A DNA stretch of 37,373 nucleotides from an uncultured Oscillospiraceae bacterium. Its GTDB lineage: Bacteria > Bacillota > Clostridia > Oscillospirales > Oscillospiraceae. Position 1 is the first letter of the stretch, and each line of letters begins with the position of its first letter. Positions 8,799 through 16,530 of this stretch are shown one piece after another. The stretch spans positions 1 through 37,373 of the forward strand of contig CALXDO010000049.1 in assembly GCA_944387075.1 (NCBI GenBank), read 5' to 3'. The position numbers were made by a program, and so were the translations under genes. The notes below the pieces were generated by a model. The model was not told the origin of the DNA. It saw only the letters and a program-made list of their open reading frames with translations, and ran no database searches.

Positions 8799-9539
8799 TC
8801 AACCTTTGTCACCCAATGTCATGGCATACTCAAAGCGGGCTTCTCCTTCGGGCCCGATCCCACGGGCGTAGAGATGGTTCCCCTCCACAGCAGTTCCCAT
8901 GGACAGTTCCTCCCCGGCCCGGCACTCACCGATGTAGGAGATTTGGAACTCTCGGACAAACTTCCCCTGGCCATGGTGTTCCAGATGTAGCGCATCACAG
9001 GCAAAGTCGGCGTAATGGATGTTGTTGATGTGCCCATTGATGTCGGTGTCTGAGTAGCCCAGATACCGCGTTCCCGTCACCTGAAACGCCTTTGGCATGG
9101 GCACTCGGTGGAGCCGGATGGACTTCATCCGCTCCCCGCCGTCGGTGCCCTGGAACTCCGAGACTTCCCGCAGCCGGTAGAGCTTGTGGGTGTCGGCATC
9201 CACCATCACCCACTGGGCCACCGCCTGCCCAATGCGCTCTCCCCCGCGGAAGATGTCAAAGTCCCGGTAGGTGGCCACACCGGTGCCGCCCCGGTGCCAA
9301 GTCTGAATGGTGATCTCTTCGTTCCACCCCAACGGTGCATCCAGCTCCACCCAGTTGCGGGAGACCATCCACAGGCAATTGTACTTCTCATAGATCTCCG
9401 GCCCCGAGGCGTGCAGCTGAATGGCCGCCTGGGTGGCCGCCTCCTGCAAGTAGCCCAGCACCGCCGAGGGGCGGCACTGGTTGAACATATCCACGTCCCG
9501 GGAATCCACCCGGAAGGTCATCTCACAAATGGTACTCAT
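8799..9539 (-). CDS. Acyl-ACP thioesterase
   Basis: A 246-residue double hot-dog protein of the plant FatA/FatB-like bacterial family, which releases fatty acids from acyl carrier protein in the cytosol. The first hot-dog carries VDMFNQCRPSAVLGYLQE and WMVSRNWVELDAPLGW. The second carries YSDTDINGHINNIHYADF, with the Asp, Asn and His residues of the family's active site. I place the start at ATG 9539 (MSTICEM) because GAAGGAAG precedes it and because it overlaps the upstream stop codon as ATGA, a sign of translational coupling. A longer in-frame start at 9584 would sit inside the upstream gene. Confidence 0.88.
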   Translation of the reverse strand: MSTICEMTFRVDSRDVDMFNQCRPSAVLGYLQEAATQAAIQLHASGPEIYEKYNCLWMVSRNWVELDAPLGWNEEITIQTWHRGGTGVATYRDFDIFRGGERIGQAVAQWVMVDADTHKLYRLREVSEFQGTDGGERMKSIRLHRVPMPKAFQVTGTRYLGYSDTDINGHINNIHYADFACDALHLEHHGQGKFVREFQISYIGECRAGEELSMGTAVEGNHLYARGIGPEGEARFEYAMTLGDKG

Positions 9540-10156
9540 TCTGCTTCCTTCTTTCCAGGGATGGTGAGGGTATAGCGGGAGCAAATCTCATCCACGTCGT
9601 CCAGTGTGGCCGCAGGCAGGCGCAGCGTGGCGCCGCACGCCCCACACACCACGTCTACCGAGGAATATCCCACCTTGATGCCGTATTGGCCACAGCCGCA
9701 GCCGCAGGAAATCCCGCCCCGGCCTGCAATGTCCTTCAGCTCTGCCAGCACTTCCCCCATGACAATCTCGTCCAAGAAGGTGCCGCGGGTCTCCTCCTGG
9801 TCGTCCATGCGCAGCTTGTCCACCGCTTTTTCCAGCTTTTCCATCTCGGAAAACACGGCCTCCTCCTCCCCGATGAAGCAGCAGCCCAGCCCCGAAGCAG
9901 AGCAGGAGAGCACCAGCAGCTTCTCCTCCATCATGGCACGGGTGGCGCATACGGTGTGGTGGTCCTTGGCGCAGAAGAGGCAGGGCACCACCACCTGACA
10001 GTGTTCCCCCTGCTGATGAAATTCCAGCTGGGACTTGCCGCAGGGACAGGGGATGATCTGGTCTCCGGCGGCCAGGGCAAACGCGGTGCGCTCCACCACC
10101 ACCGCCTTCCCGCACACGGGGCAGATATACCCAATGGTTCTGGTCTGTTCCGACAT
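9536..10156 (-). CDS. Uncharacterised Cys-rich, zinc-ribbon-like protein
   Basis: A 206-residue soluble protein with no recognised name. It opens with CPVCGK and CPCGK about 25 residues apart, followed by PCLFCAKDHH, a mixed region ending in a probable coiled helix (EAVFSEMEKLEKAVDKL), then CGCGCGQYG and VCGACGATLRL. The paired CxxC motifs at both ends suggest one or two structural zinc sites. A GGGAGG site lies 8 bases before the ATG. It is the first gene of the operon and its stop overlaps the thioesterase start, so the two are probably made in fixed proportion. Function unknown. Confidence 0.7.
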   Translation of the reverse strand: MSEQTRTIGYICPVCGKAVVVERTAFALAAGDQIIPCPCGKSQLEFHQQGEHCQVVVPCLFCAKDHHTVCATRAMMEEKLLVLSCSASGLGCCFIGEEEAVFSEMEKLEKAVDKLRMDDQEETRGTFLDEIVMGEVLAELKDIAGRGGISCGCGCGQYGIKVGYSSVDVVCGACGATLRLPAATLDDVDEICSRYTLTIPGKKEAE

Positions 10157-10202
10157 AAACGGATTCCTCCCGGTATCTTACAAAGAATTTTTACCAGTCT
10201 GC

Positions 10203-10231
10203 ATTATACCACCCATTTATGAATTTTTCTA
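10203..10231 (-). promoter_or_regulatory. Promoter of the Zn-ribbon / thioesterase / ATPase operon
   Basis: On the minus strand, perfect -10 TATAAT (10203-10208), 17-bp spacer and weak -35 TAGAAA (10226-10231), about 47 bp before the first start codon. Confidence 0.5.
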
Positions 10232-10311
10232 GCGTTCCTCCCCATTTCGTGATAAATTCCTGACATTGGTACAAACTAGAGCCATGACATCTTCTCAAAG
10301 GAGCCCTTCCT

Positions 10312-11319
10312 ATGGACCAGAAAACGCAAACCTATCTTCTCTCCCACCCTCCCGTTGTGGTGGGCTACGGCAGTGCCGGAGGCCGCAAGGAGCAAGAAGG
10401 CCCCCTGGGCCGCTATTTTGACCACACCTGTCAGGATGACACCTTCCAACAATCCAGCTGGGAGATGGCGGAGACCACCATGCAGCAGTTGGCCCTGGAA
10501 TCCGCCTTGAAGCGGGCCAAGCTGGACCCCCAGCAGTTGGACTATCTCCTGGCGGGAGATCTGCTCAACCAGTGCATCAGCTCCGCCTTTGCGGCCCGCT
10601 GGGCGGGGGTTCCCTATCTAGGGCTGTATGGGGCCTGCTCCACCATGGGGGAAGGCCTGGCGGTGGCCAGCCTGCTCCTCTCTGGGGGCTGGGGCAAACA
10701 CGCCGCAGCCATGACCTCCTCCCACTTCTGTTCCGCAGAGCGGCAATACCGCACCCCTCTGGAATACGGCTGCCAGCGTCCCCCCACCGCCCAATGGACC
10801 GCCACCGCCGCCGGGGCGGTCATTCTGGCCGCCCAGGGGAAAGGCCCCAAAATCACCGGTGTGACCTTGGGAAAAGTCATGGATAAAGGGGTCAAGGACC
10901 CCGCCAACATGGGGGCTGCTATGGCTCCCGCCGCCTATGACACCCTACGGGCCCATTTCCGGGACACCGGACGCAGCCCCGAGGACTACGACCTCATTCT
11001 CACCGGAGACCTGGGCCAGCTGGGGTGGCAGATCGTCTCCGACTTCTTCTCCCGGGATGGAATGCCCCTGAGCAACTACAACGACTGTGGGCTCCTCCTC
11101 TTCCAACGGGAGGCCCAGGATGTCCACTGTGGCGGCTCTGGTTGCGGATGCAGTGCCGCCGTGCTCACCACCATGGTCATTCCCGGTCTCATGTCCGGCC
11201 AGTGGAAGCGGGTACTGTTTTGTCCCACCGGCGCGCTGCTCTCCCCGGTGTCCACCATGCAGGGGGAGTCCATCCCCGGGATTTGCCATGCCATTGTGCT
11301 GGAAGGAGGTACAAACTGA
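10312..11319 (+). CDS. spoVAD: Stage V sporulation protein AD
   Basis: A 335-residue member of the thiolase-fold SpoVAD family, a soluble subunit at the forespore inner membrane that binds dipicolinic acid and helps move it into the spore. Family features are PVVVGYGSAGGRKEQEGPLG, FQQSSWEMAE, LLAGDLLNQC, YGACSTMGEG, TSSHFCSAERQYRTPLEYG and, near the end, GSGCGCSAAV. The start has an AAAGGAG site 9 bases upstream. It is translationally linked to spoVAE (TGATG overlap). The usual upstream partner spoVAC is absent: the preceding gene is an unrelated operon on the other strand. A forespore sigma-G promoter is expected upstream but I could not identify one convincingly. Confidence 0.93.
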   Translation: MDQKTQTYLLSHPPVVVGYGSAGGRKEQEGPLGRYFDHTCQDDTFQQSSWEMAETTMQQLALESALKRAKLDPQQLDYLLAGDLLNQCISSAFAARWAGVPYLGLYGACSTMGEGLAVASLLLSGGWGKHAAAMTSSHFCSAERQYRTPLEYGCQRPPTAQWTATAAGAVILAAQGKGPKITGVTLGKVMDKGVKDPANMGAAMAPAAYDTLRAHFRDTGRSPEDYDLILTGDLGQLGWQIVSDFFSRDGMPLSNYNDCGLLLFQREAQDVHCGGSGCGCSAAVLTTMVIPGLMSGQWKRVLFCPTGALLSPVSTMQGESIPGICHAIVLEGGTN

Positions 11320-11675
11320 TGGAATACTTCAACGCCTTTTTGCTGGGCGGCATTCTGTGTGTCATTGGGCAGGTGCTGCTGGACCGCACCAGCCTGACCC
11401 CCGCCCGGATTCTGGTGTTTTATGTGGTGGCTGGGGTGATCCTCAGCGGTTTGGGTCTGTACCAGCCCTTGGTGGACTGGGCCGGAGCCGGGGCCACCGT
11501 CCCCCTCACCGGCTTTGGACACACCCTGGCCCAAGGAGTGCGGGAGGCCGTGGAAAAGGATGGCTGGCTGGGGGTGCTCACCGGCGGACTCACCGCCACC
11601 GCTGGTGGCATTGCCCTGGCCATTACCCTGGGTCTTGTGGCATCCTTCCTGTTCCACCCCCGGCCCAAGAAATAA
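11319..11675 (+). CDS. spoVAE: Stage V sporulation protein AE
   Basis: A 118-residue small membrane protein with about four hydrophobic segments (FNAFLLGGILCVIGQVLL, ILVFYVVAGVILSGLGLY, a glycine-rich TGFGHTLAQGVREAV loop, and a final GIALAITLGLVASFLF). This is the SpoVAEb type that forms part of the dipicolinate channel in the inner spore membrane. Its ATG overlaps the spoVAD stop by one base, and AAGGAGG lies 10 bases upstream inside spoVAD, so the two are translated together. The gene ends before the metK promoter. Confidence 0.9.
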   Translation: MEYFNAFLLGGILCVIGQVLLDRTSLTPARILVFYVVAGVILSGLGLYQPLVDWAGAGATVPLTGFGHTLAQGVREAVEKDGWLGVLTGGLTATAGGIALAITLGLVASFLFHPRPKK

Positions 11676-11693
11676 ATTTCCACATTTCTTCCA

Positions 11694-11722
11694 TTGACAT
11701 GTGCAAGTTTCGACCTTATAAT
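11694..11722 (+). promoter_or_regulatory. metK promoter
   Basis: Near-perfect sigma-A promoter: TTGACA (11694-11699), 17-bp spacer, TATAAT (11717-11722). Transcription should start near 11729, just before the riboswitch. Confidence 0.85.
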
Positions 11723-11743
11723 ATGTGTTGCAATTGAATATTG

Positions 11744-11898
11744 CCTTATCGAGAGTGGCGGAGGGATCGGCCCGATGAAGCCACGGCAACCTGCATGTTT
11801 GCAAGGTGCCAAATCCGGCGGGGACGGGTGTGATACTCCCACGAAAGATGAGGACGCTGCTGTCTCCATCCGCCGGTTTGTCCGGCGGATTTTTTATT
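11744..11898 (+). promoter_or_regulatory. SAM-I (S-box) riboswitch controlling metK
   Basis: The aptamer core is clear: CTTATCGAGAGTGGCGGAGG, then GGCCCGATGAAGCC-CGGCAACC-type sequence, and the P1 closing strand GATGAGG (11847-11853) pairing with CCTTATC (11744-11750). It is followed by a terminator hairpin (11868-11890) with a T run. When SAM is bound P1 forms and the terminator stops transcription. A stretch within the aptamer (CCGGCGG at 11814-11820) is exactly complementary to the terminator's 5' arm and could serve as part of an alternative pairing; that last point is inference. Confidence 0.93.
11868..11898 (+). terminator. Riboswitch terminator hairpin
   Basis: 9-bp perfect stem ATCCGCCGG/CCGGCGGAT with a TTTGT loop, followed by TTTTTTATTTG. 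It lies 22 bp before the metK start codon and is the off-state of the S-box. Confidence 0.85.
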
Positions 11899-11920
11899 TG
11901 TTTAGAAAGGAAGTATACTT

Positions 11921-13108
11921 ATGGCAAGACGTTTTTTTACCTCTGAGTCGGTGACGGAAGGACATCCCGACAAGATCTGTGACCAGATTTCCGACGCCGT
12001 TCTGGACGCCATTCTGGCCCAGGACCCCACCGCCCGCGTGGCCTGTGAGACCACCGTGTCCACCGGCCTCATCCACATCATGGGGGAGATCACCACCTCC
12101 TGCTATGTGGACATTCCCAAGATCGCCCGGGGTGTGGTGCGGGACATCGGCTATGACCGGGCCAAGTTTGGCTTTGACTGCGACACCTGCGGCGTGATTA
12201 CCAACATCGATGAGCAATCCCCCGACATTGCCATGGGCGTGGACAAGGCTCTGGAGGCCCGGGAGGGCGAGATGACCGACGATCTGGACGGCGGAGCCGG
12301 AGACCAGGGCATGATGTTCGGCTACGCCTGCCGTGAGACCGAGGAGTTGATGCCTCTGCCCATCTCCCTGGCCCAGAAACTGGCCCAGCGGCTCACCGCC
12401 GTGCGCAAGGAAGGCGTGGTAAACTACCTGCGGCCGGACGGCAAATCTCAGGTCACCGTGGAGTACGACGAGAACCGCAACCCCGTGCGGGTGGACGCTG
12501 TGGTCCTCTCCACCCAGCACAGCCCCGAGGTGTCTTTGGAGCAGATTCGCGCCGACATGGTGGAGCACGTCATCCGTCCCACCATCCCCGCCCACCTCAT
12601 GGACGAGAACACCAAGATTTACGTCAACCCCACTGGCCGCTTCGTGGTGGGCGGCCCTCAGGGTGACTCGGGTCTCACCGGGCGCAAGATCATCGTGGAC
12701 ACCTACGGTGGTTCCGCCCCCCACGGCGGCGGCGCCTTCTCCGGCAAAGACCCCACCAAGGTGGACCGCTCCGCCGCCTATGCCGCCCGCTGGGTGGCCA
12801 CGAATGTGGTGGCCACCGGTCTGGCCCAGCGTTGCCAGGTGCAGCTGGCCTATGCCATCGGCGTGGCTCATCCCGTGTCTGTGCTGGTGGACACCTTCGG
12901 CACCGGTAAGGTGTCCGACGAGGTGCTGGAGCACGCGGTCAACCAGGTCTTTGACCTGCGCCCCACCGCCATCATCAACCGCCTGAACCTGCGCCGTCCC
13001 ATCTACCGTCAGACCGCCGCCTACGGGCACTTCGGCCGTCCCGAACTGGACTTGCCCTGGGAGAAAACCGACATGACCCAGGCTCTGCTGGACGCCTGCA
13101 ACCAGTAA
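11921..13108 (+). CDS. metK: S-adenosylmethionine synthetase
   Basis: A 395-residue cytosolic enzyme that makes SAM from methionine and ATP. It shows the family signatures [17 protein letters not shown] (ATP/metal site, residues 10-26), [13 protein letters not shown] (the GAGDQG signature), [21 protein letters not shown] and the [19 protein letters not shown] loop. Length is normal for the bacterial enzyme. The ATG follows AAAGGAAG. Expression is controlled by the upstream SAM riboswitch, so the enzyme's own product shuts off transcription. It is monocistronic. Confidence 0.97.
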   Translation: MARRFFTSESVTEGHPDKICDQISDAVLDAILAQDPTARVACETTVSTGLIHIMGEITTSCYVDIPKIARGVVRDIGYDRAKFGFDCDTCGVITNIDEQSPDIAMGVDKALEAREGEMTDDLDGGAGDQGMMFGYACRETEELMPLPISLAQKLAQRLTAVRKEGVVNYLRPDGKSQVTVEYDENRNPVRVDAVVLSTQHSPEVSLEQIRADMVEHVIRPTIPAHLMDENTKIYVNPTGRFVVGGPQGDSGLTGRKIIVDTYGGSAPHGGGAFSGKDPTKVDRSAAYAARWVATNVVATGLAQRCQVQLAYAIGVAHPVSVLVDTFGTGKVSDEVLEHAVNQVFDLRPTAIINRLNLRRPIYRQTAAYGHFGRPELDLPWEKTDMTQALLDACNQ

Positions 13109-13128
13109 CTTTTCCAATACACCGAAAA

Positions 13129-13170
13129 CTGCGCCGCAGAAACTGTTGTTTCTGCGGCGCAGCCGTTCTT
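13129..13170. terminator. Bidirectional terminator between metK and the lipoprotein gene
   Basis: 14-bp perfect stem CTGCGCCGCAGAAA/TTTCTGCGGCGCAG (13129-13162). On the plus side CCGTTCTTTCG follows, on the minus side TTTTCGG. It serves two convergent genes. Confidence 0.8.
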
Positions 13171-13178
13171 TCGATTCC

Positions 13179-13643
13179 CTAATCCCCAAACATGGGATTG
13201 ACCGTCACATTCAGGGCATCTCCCACGGTAATTTTACAGGAGCCCTCACTTTCCTCCCCCACCAGAATGATTCTAGACGTTCCCTCTTTTAATTCCGCTT
13301 CCAACTGCACCGTGCCCTCCCCCTCCAAAAGGGTCGTGATGGACTTGTCAGGCGCAATGAGAAGGATTTTGAACCGTCCATCGGTGACCGTTGCAGATAT
13401 GTCAATGGAAACCTGGGCATCCTCCAAGGCATCCAGCTTCCAGATGGTATCCTTCCCGTTGAAGCGATCAAATTCACGGTTTAATGTGGTGTTGGTGCTT
13501 TCTGTGTCTATGCAGCGGTAATAGCTGTAACTGTCCACGCTAGACGTGAGAAAATCCTGACCGTCATAGGATACTTTCCCACAGGCAGTCATCCCGGCAA
13601 GACAAACCGTCAAAACACACAGCAACAGTGCAAGTTTTTTCAT
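13179..13643 (-). CDS. Small secreted lipoprotein of unknown function
   Basis: A 154-residue protein starting at ATG 13643 after GAGGTGGGG. The N-terminus is MKKLALLLC followed by a hydrophobic core and the lipobox AGMTAC, so Cys21 should be lipidated and the protein held on the outer face of the membrane. The mature part is acidic and rich in Ser/Thr, with beta-strand-like patterns (VSIDISATVTDGRFKILL, GTSRIILVGEESEGSCKITV), resembling a small beta-sandwich. No catalytic motif is seen and I do not recognise a family. It stands alone between metK and the feoB tail repeats. Confidence 0.75.
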   Translation of the reverse strand: MKKLALLLCVLTVCLAGMTACGKVSYDGQDFLTSSVDSYSYYRCIDTESTNTTLNREFDRFNGKDTIWKLDALEDAQVSIDISATVTDGRFKILLIAPDKSITTLLEGEGTVQLEAELKEGTSRIILVGEESEGSCKITVGDALNVTVNPMFGD

Positions 13644-13707
13644 ACCCCACCTCACGTCATTGGATTTTTACCCTTTTACTGTAACACATCTCTTTGGCCC
13701 TTGCAAT

Positions 13708-13934
13708 TCATACCTTAAACACTCGAGCCAAGGCATTAACCACAACACACAGCCCCATCCCAAGAAAAGCGGATGCAGCCACTGCCACCAACGTCCACGG
13801 GATGCTCTTGTTCTCCTGCCGGATGGTGATGGTGGAAGCAGCCCTTTCGTGAACTGCTTTCACACTCCGTTTCCACTTCGAACCGCAATATACTCCTGAT
13901 TTATAATTACATTTTGTTATATTCTATCTATATA
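13708..13934 (-). repeat. feoB-tail unit 1 (most distal)
   Basis: Encodes TIRQENKSIPWTLVAVA, then SAFLGMGLCVVVNALARVFKV and TGA. It contains a 10-bp stem (13832-13841 with 13854-13863, one G-T pair). The codon matching the ATG of units 2 and 3 is ATC here. It is followed by unrelated sequence, which marks the end of the array. Confidence 0.75.
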
Positions 13935-14162
13935 TTACAGATTGGTTGGTTGAGATACCCCATGGACTGGAATGCACCACCCCATTTCCAGCGAAGCAGG
14001 CACAGCCACCGCCACCAACGCCCATCGGATGCTCCTGCACATCTCTCGGATGGTCATGGTGGAGGCAGCCCACTTGTGAACTGCTTCCACCGCTCCGTTG
14101 CCGCTGCAAACCACAATATACCCCTGATTGATAATTACCATTTGTTATATTCTAATTAGATA
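13935..14162 (-). repeat. feoB-tail unit 2
   Basis: Encodes MTIREMCRSIRWALVAVAVP, then ASLEMGWCIPVHGVSQPTNL and TAA. It contains an 11-bp stem, GGTGGAGGCAG (14058-14068) with CTGCTTCCACC (14081-14091), with one G-T pair, directly 5' of the tail on the minus strand. A 68-codon frame is open across the unit but has no ribosome binding site. Confidence 0.75.
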
Positions 14163-14388
14163 TTACAGAATATTCGGTTGAGACACGCCATGGACTGGAC
14201 TGCACCGCCCCATCCCCAGCAAGGTGGGCACAGCCACCGCCACCAATATCCACCGAATGCGTTTGCTCTCCTGGTCAATGCCCATAGAGAAAGCCGTCCT
14301 CTCGTGGACGGCTTTCTCCGCTCTGTTTACGCGGGGAATCCAGTTCACCCCCGGCTTTAATTACGATTCGTTATATTTCTTTGATATA
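14163..14388 (-). repeat. feoB-tail unit 3 (next to feoB)
   Basis: Encodes MGIDQESKRIRWILVAVAVP, then TLLGMGRCSPVHGVSQPNIL and TAA. It contains a perfect 12-bp stem, GAGAAAGCCGTC (14287-14298) with GACGGCTTTCTC (14307-14318), ending one base before the tail's ATG. No ribosome binding site is present. Confidence 0.75.
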
Positions 14389-16200
14389 TTACAGAATAAG
14401 CAAATGAGAGACCCCGTTGACCAGGATGCACAGCCCCATCCCCAGCAAGGTAGGCACGGCCACCGCCACCAACGTCCACTGGATGCTTTTGCTCTCTCGG
14501 TAGATGGTCAGACAGGTGGTGGAGCAGGGCCAGTGGAAGAGGGCGAAGAGAAGAGTGCACACCGCCGTAGTCATGGTCCACCCCTGCGCTTCCAGCAGCG
14601 ACTGCACCCCGGTAAGCTGGTCAAAGTCCACCAGACTGCCCTGGGCCAGGTAGGCCATGAGCATCACCGGCATGACAATTTCATTGGCGGGCCAGCCCAG
14701 CACAAAGGCGGTCAGAATCACTCCGTCCAGCCCCATGAACCGCCCCAGGGGCTCCATAAAACCGGTGATGTAGGACAACAGGGTTTGGTCGGCCACCGTG
14801 AGGTTGGCCAACAGCCAGATCACTCCTCCGGCGGGGGCGGCGATCACCACCGCCCGGGCCAGCACAAACACCGTGCGGTCCAGCAGCGAGCGCACCACCA
14901 CCTGGCCCACCCGAGGACGGCGGAAGGGTGGCAGCTCCAGCACGAAGGCGGAGGGAGTCCCCCGGAGCACTGTGGCAGTAAGCAGACGGGTACACCCCAG
15001 TGTGGCCGCCACGCCCAGCAGCAACACACCCAACAGAGCTGCCGCACCCACCAGGCTCCCCCCCTCTCCCACCAGAAACAGGGTGATGAGGGCCAGCAGG
15101 GTGGGAAATTTTCCATTACACGGCACCATCGAGGCGGTGAGCATGGCCGCCAGCCGCTCCCGGGGGCTGTCAATGATGCGGCACCCCGTCACCCCACAGG
15201 CGGTACAGCCTAAACTCATACACATGGTGAGGGCCTGTTTCCCGCAGGCCCGGGCCTTCTGAAACGCATGATCCAACACAAAGGCCACCCGGGGCAAATA
15301 GCCCAAATCCTCCAGCAGTGTGAACAGGGGGAAGAAAATAGCCATGGGAGGCAGCATCACCGACACCACCCAGGCCGTGACCCCATACACCCCATCCAGG
15401 AAAAAGGCCCGTAAGCTGGGGGGCCAGCCTTGGGTCCACCTCTCCAGCAGTCCCCCCAGTCCGTCAAAGGCCTGGGAGAGCAGAGACGAGGGCAGGTTGG
15501 CCCCTGCCACCGTCAACCACATCACCACCGCCAGCAGCACCAACATCAGGGGGATGGCAGTCCCCCGGCTGGTCAGCCACTTGTTCCACTTCTCCTGGCG
15601 GCGGGCCTGGGGGGTGGGAGTAGCGGCCACCGCCTGCTGGGCATAGGCCTGGGCTATGTGCACCCGCTCCATGGGGGGCAGGGGCGGGCGGGCCTGCCCC
15701 TGCAGCTCTCCCCGGGCCAGGGCCACGATGGACTCCTTCAACCCCTCCATCCCCGCCCCGGTTCCCGCAGAAATGCCCACCACCGGCACCTGCAAATGCT
15801 GCTCCAGGGCGTCTAAATTGACATGTACCCCCAGCCGGGCCGCCTCGTCCATCAGGTTGACACACACCAGTACGCTGCCCGTCACCTCCAGCACCTGGAG
15901 CGCCAGGATGAGGTTGCGCTCCAGACAGGTGGCATCGCACACCACCACCACCCCACGGGCCTGGCCGTGGAGCAGGTAGTCCAGGGCGATGTCCTCCTCG
16001 GGAGAGGAGGTTTGCAGGGAATAGGTACCGGGCAAATCCACCACTTCCACCGTCTCCCCCTGCCAGGTGAAGACGCCCTTGGCCACATCCACCGTCTTTC
16101 CCGCCCAGTTTCCTGTGTGCTGGTGCAGGCCGGTGAGGGCATTGAACACTGTGGATTTGCCCACGTTGGGATTGCCCACCAGGGCAACACAGGGGCCCAT
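14389..16200 (-). CDS. feoB: Ferrous iron transport protein B
   Basis: A 603-residue GTPase-coupled Fe(II) permease of the cytoplasmic membrane. The N-terminal G domain has G1 GNPNVGKST (9-17), switch I Thr near HTGNWAGKTVDVAKG, G3 DLPGTY (55-60), G4 NLMD (115-118) and a SAGTG loop. The membrane part shows the GATE-type segments with MLPPMAIFFPLFTLLEDLGYLPR, SLGCTACGVTGCRII (conserved Cys) and MVPCNGKFPTLLALI, and ends with FHWPCSTTCLTIYRESKS and a last TM helix. It is rather short for FeoB (often above 650). It starts 3 bp after feoA, whose end supplies the ribosome binding site. Its 3' end is copied three times downstream. Confidence 0.95.
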   Translation of the reverse strand: MGPCVALVGNPNVGKSTVFNALTGLHQHTGNWAGKTVDVAKGVFTWQGETVEVVDLPGTYSLQTSSPEEDIALDYLLHGQARGVVVVCDATCLERNLILALQVLEVTGSVLVCVNLMDEAARLGVHVNLDALEQHLQVPVVGISAGTGAGMEGLKESIVALARGELQGQARPPLPPMERVHIAQAYAQQAVAATPTPQARRQEKWNKWLTSRGTAIPLMLVLLAVVMWLTVAGANLPSSLLSQAFDGLGGLLERWTQGWPPSLRAFFLDGVYGVTAWVVSVMLPPMAIFFPLFTLLEDLGYLPRVAFVLDHAFQKARACGKQALTMCMSLGCTACGVTGCRIIDSPRERLAAMLTASMVPCNGKFPTLLALITLFLVGEGGSLVGAAALLGVLLLGVAATLGCTRLLTATVLRGTPSAFVLELPPFRRPRVGQVVVRSLLDRTVFVLARAVVIAAPAGGVIWLLANLTVADQTLLSYITGFMEPLGRFMGLDGVILTAFVLGWPANEIVMPVMLMAYLAQGSLVDFDQLTGVQSLLEAQGWTMTTAVCTLLFALFHWPCSTTCLTIYRESKSIQWTLVAVAVPTLLGMGLCILVNGVSHLLIL

Positions 16201-16203
16201 TCC

Positions 16204-16455
16204 TCATGCCCCCCGCTCATGGGCCGGGCGCAGGACAATCTCCCGGGCATCCGCCTGACGCAGGGCAATCAAAGCTCCTCGAATCAAATATGCACATGGG
16301 TCTCCCGCTGGGCTGCGGGCCATACACGTCACCCTGGTTCCAGGGATGAGCCCCAAATCTTCCAGGCGGTGCTTGAGGGCAGGGTGAGTGGACACGGACA
16401 TCACATATCCGCTCTCCCCTTCCTCTAATTCCGCCAAATTCCATGATCGATTCAT
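16204..16455 (-). CDS. feoA: Ferrous iron transport protein A
   Basis: An 83-residue SH3-like FeoA domain, the small cytosolic partner of FeoB. Typical features are NLAELEEGESGYVMSV, HRLEDLGLIPGTRVTCMARSP and a C-terminal YLIRGALIALRQADAREI. The start is set at ATG 16455 because AAAGGAGAG lies 8 bases upstream; an in-frame start at 16482 would place that site inside the gene. It is separated by 3 bp from feoB, forming a feoAB operon without feoC. The promoter was not resolved; the interval to the preceding terminator is short. Confidence 0.9.
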   Translation of the reverse strand: MNRSWNLAELEEGESGYVMSVSTHPALKHRLEDLGLIPGTRVTCMARSPAGDPCAYLIRGALIALRQADAREIVLRPAHERGA

Positions 16456-16530
16456 TGCATTTCTCTCCTTTCCCGGCTCCACTTGTGGGATTCCGGCACT
16501 TCATCCTATGGGTTTCCCCCATCCCCGGTG

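Larger units (their letters stand above)
13708..14388 (-). repeat. Tandem array of three copies of the feoB 3' end, period about 227 bp
   Basis: The 733 bp between the lipoprotein gene and feoB hold no ordinary gene. Instead there are three direct repeats, aligned stop codon to stop codon with feoB: stops at 13708, 13935, 14163 and, for feoB itself, 14389 (steps of 227, 228 and 226 bp). Each unit has an AT-rich spacer beginning CTGTAATAT on the minus strand (in units next to feoB and between copies), then a hairpin, then about 40 codons resembling the FeoB C-terminus. The last 29 codons, from the Trp of W-x-LVAVA to the stop, have identical length in all four copies, with no frameshift. Upstream of the hairpin small indels occur. 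Confidence 0.85.

Noticed and set aside
10180..10311. Sigma-G promoter for spoVAD
   Set aside because: CAAACTA near 10273-10281 is close to the -10 consensus, but the matching -35 is too near and weak. It is not good enough to list as a feature.
11894..13189. A 431-codon minus-strand frame antisense to metK
   Set aside because: Shadow of metK; the high GC at third codon positions keeps the opposite frame open. The protein is a Gly/His/Val-rich repeat-like artefact.
14287..14318. Calling the unit-3 hairpin a feoB terminator
   Set aside because: The stem is strong but no T run follows on the minus strand; instead the copied tail begins at once.
13935..14348. Treating the 61-68 codon frames in the feoB-tail units as separate small genes
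   Set aside because: No ribosome binding sites, no promoter clearly tied to them, and their similarity to the FeoB C-terminus explains the open tail frame. They are kept as repeats, with small-peptide coding left as a remote option.
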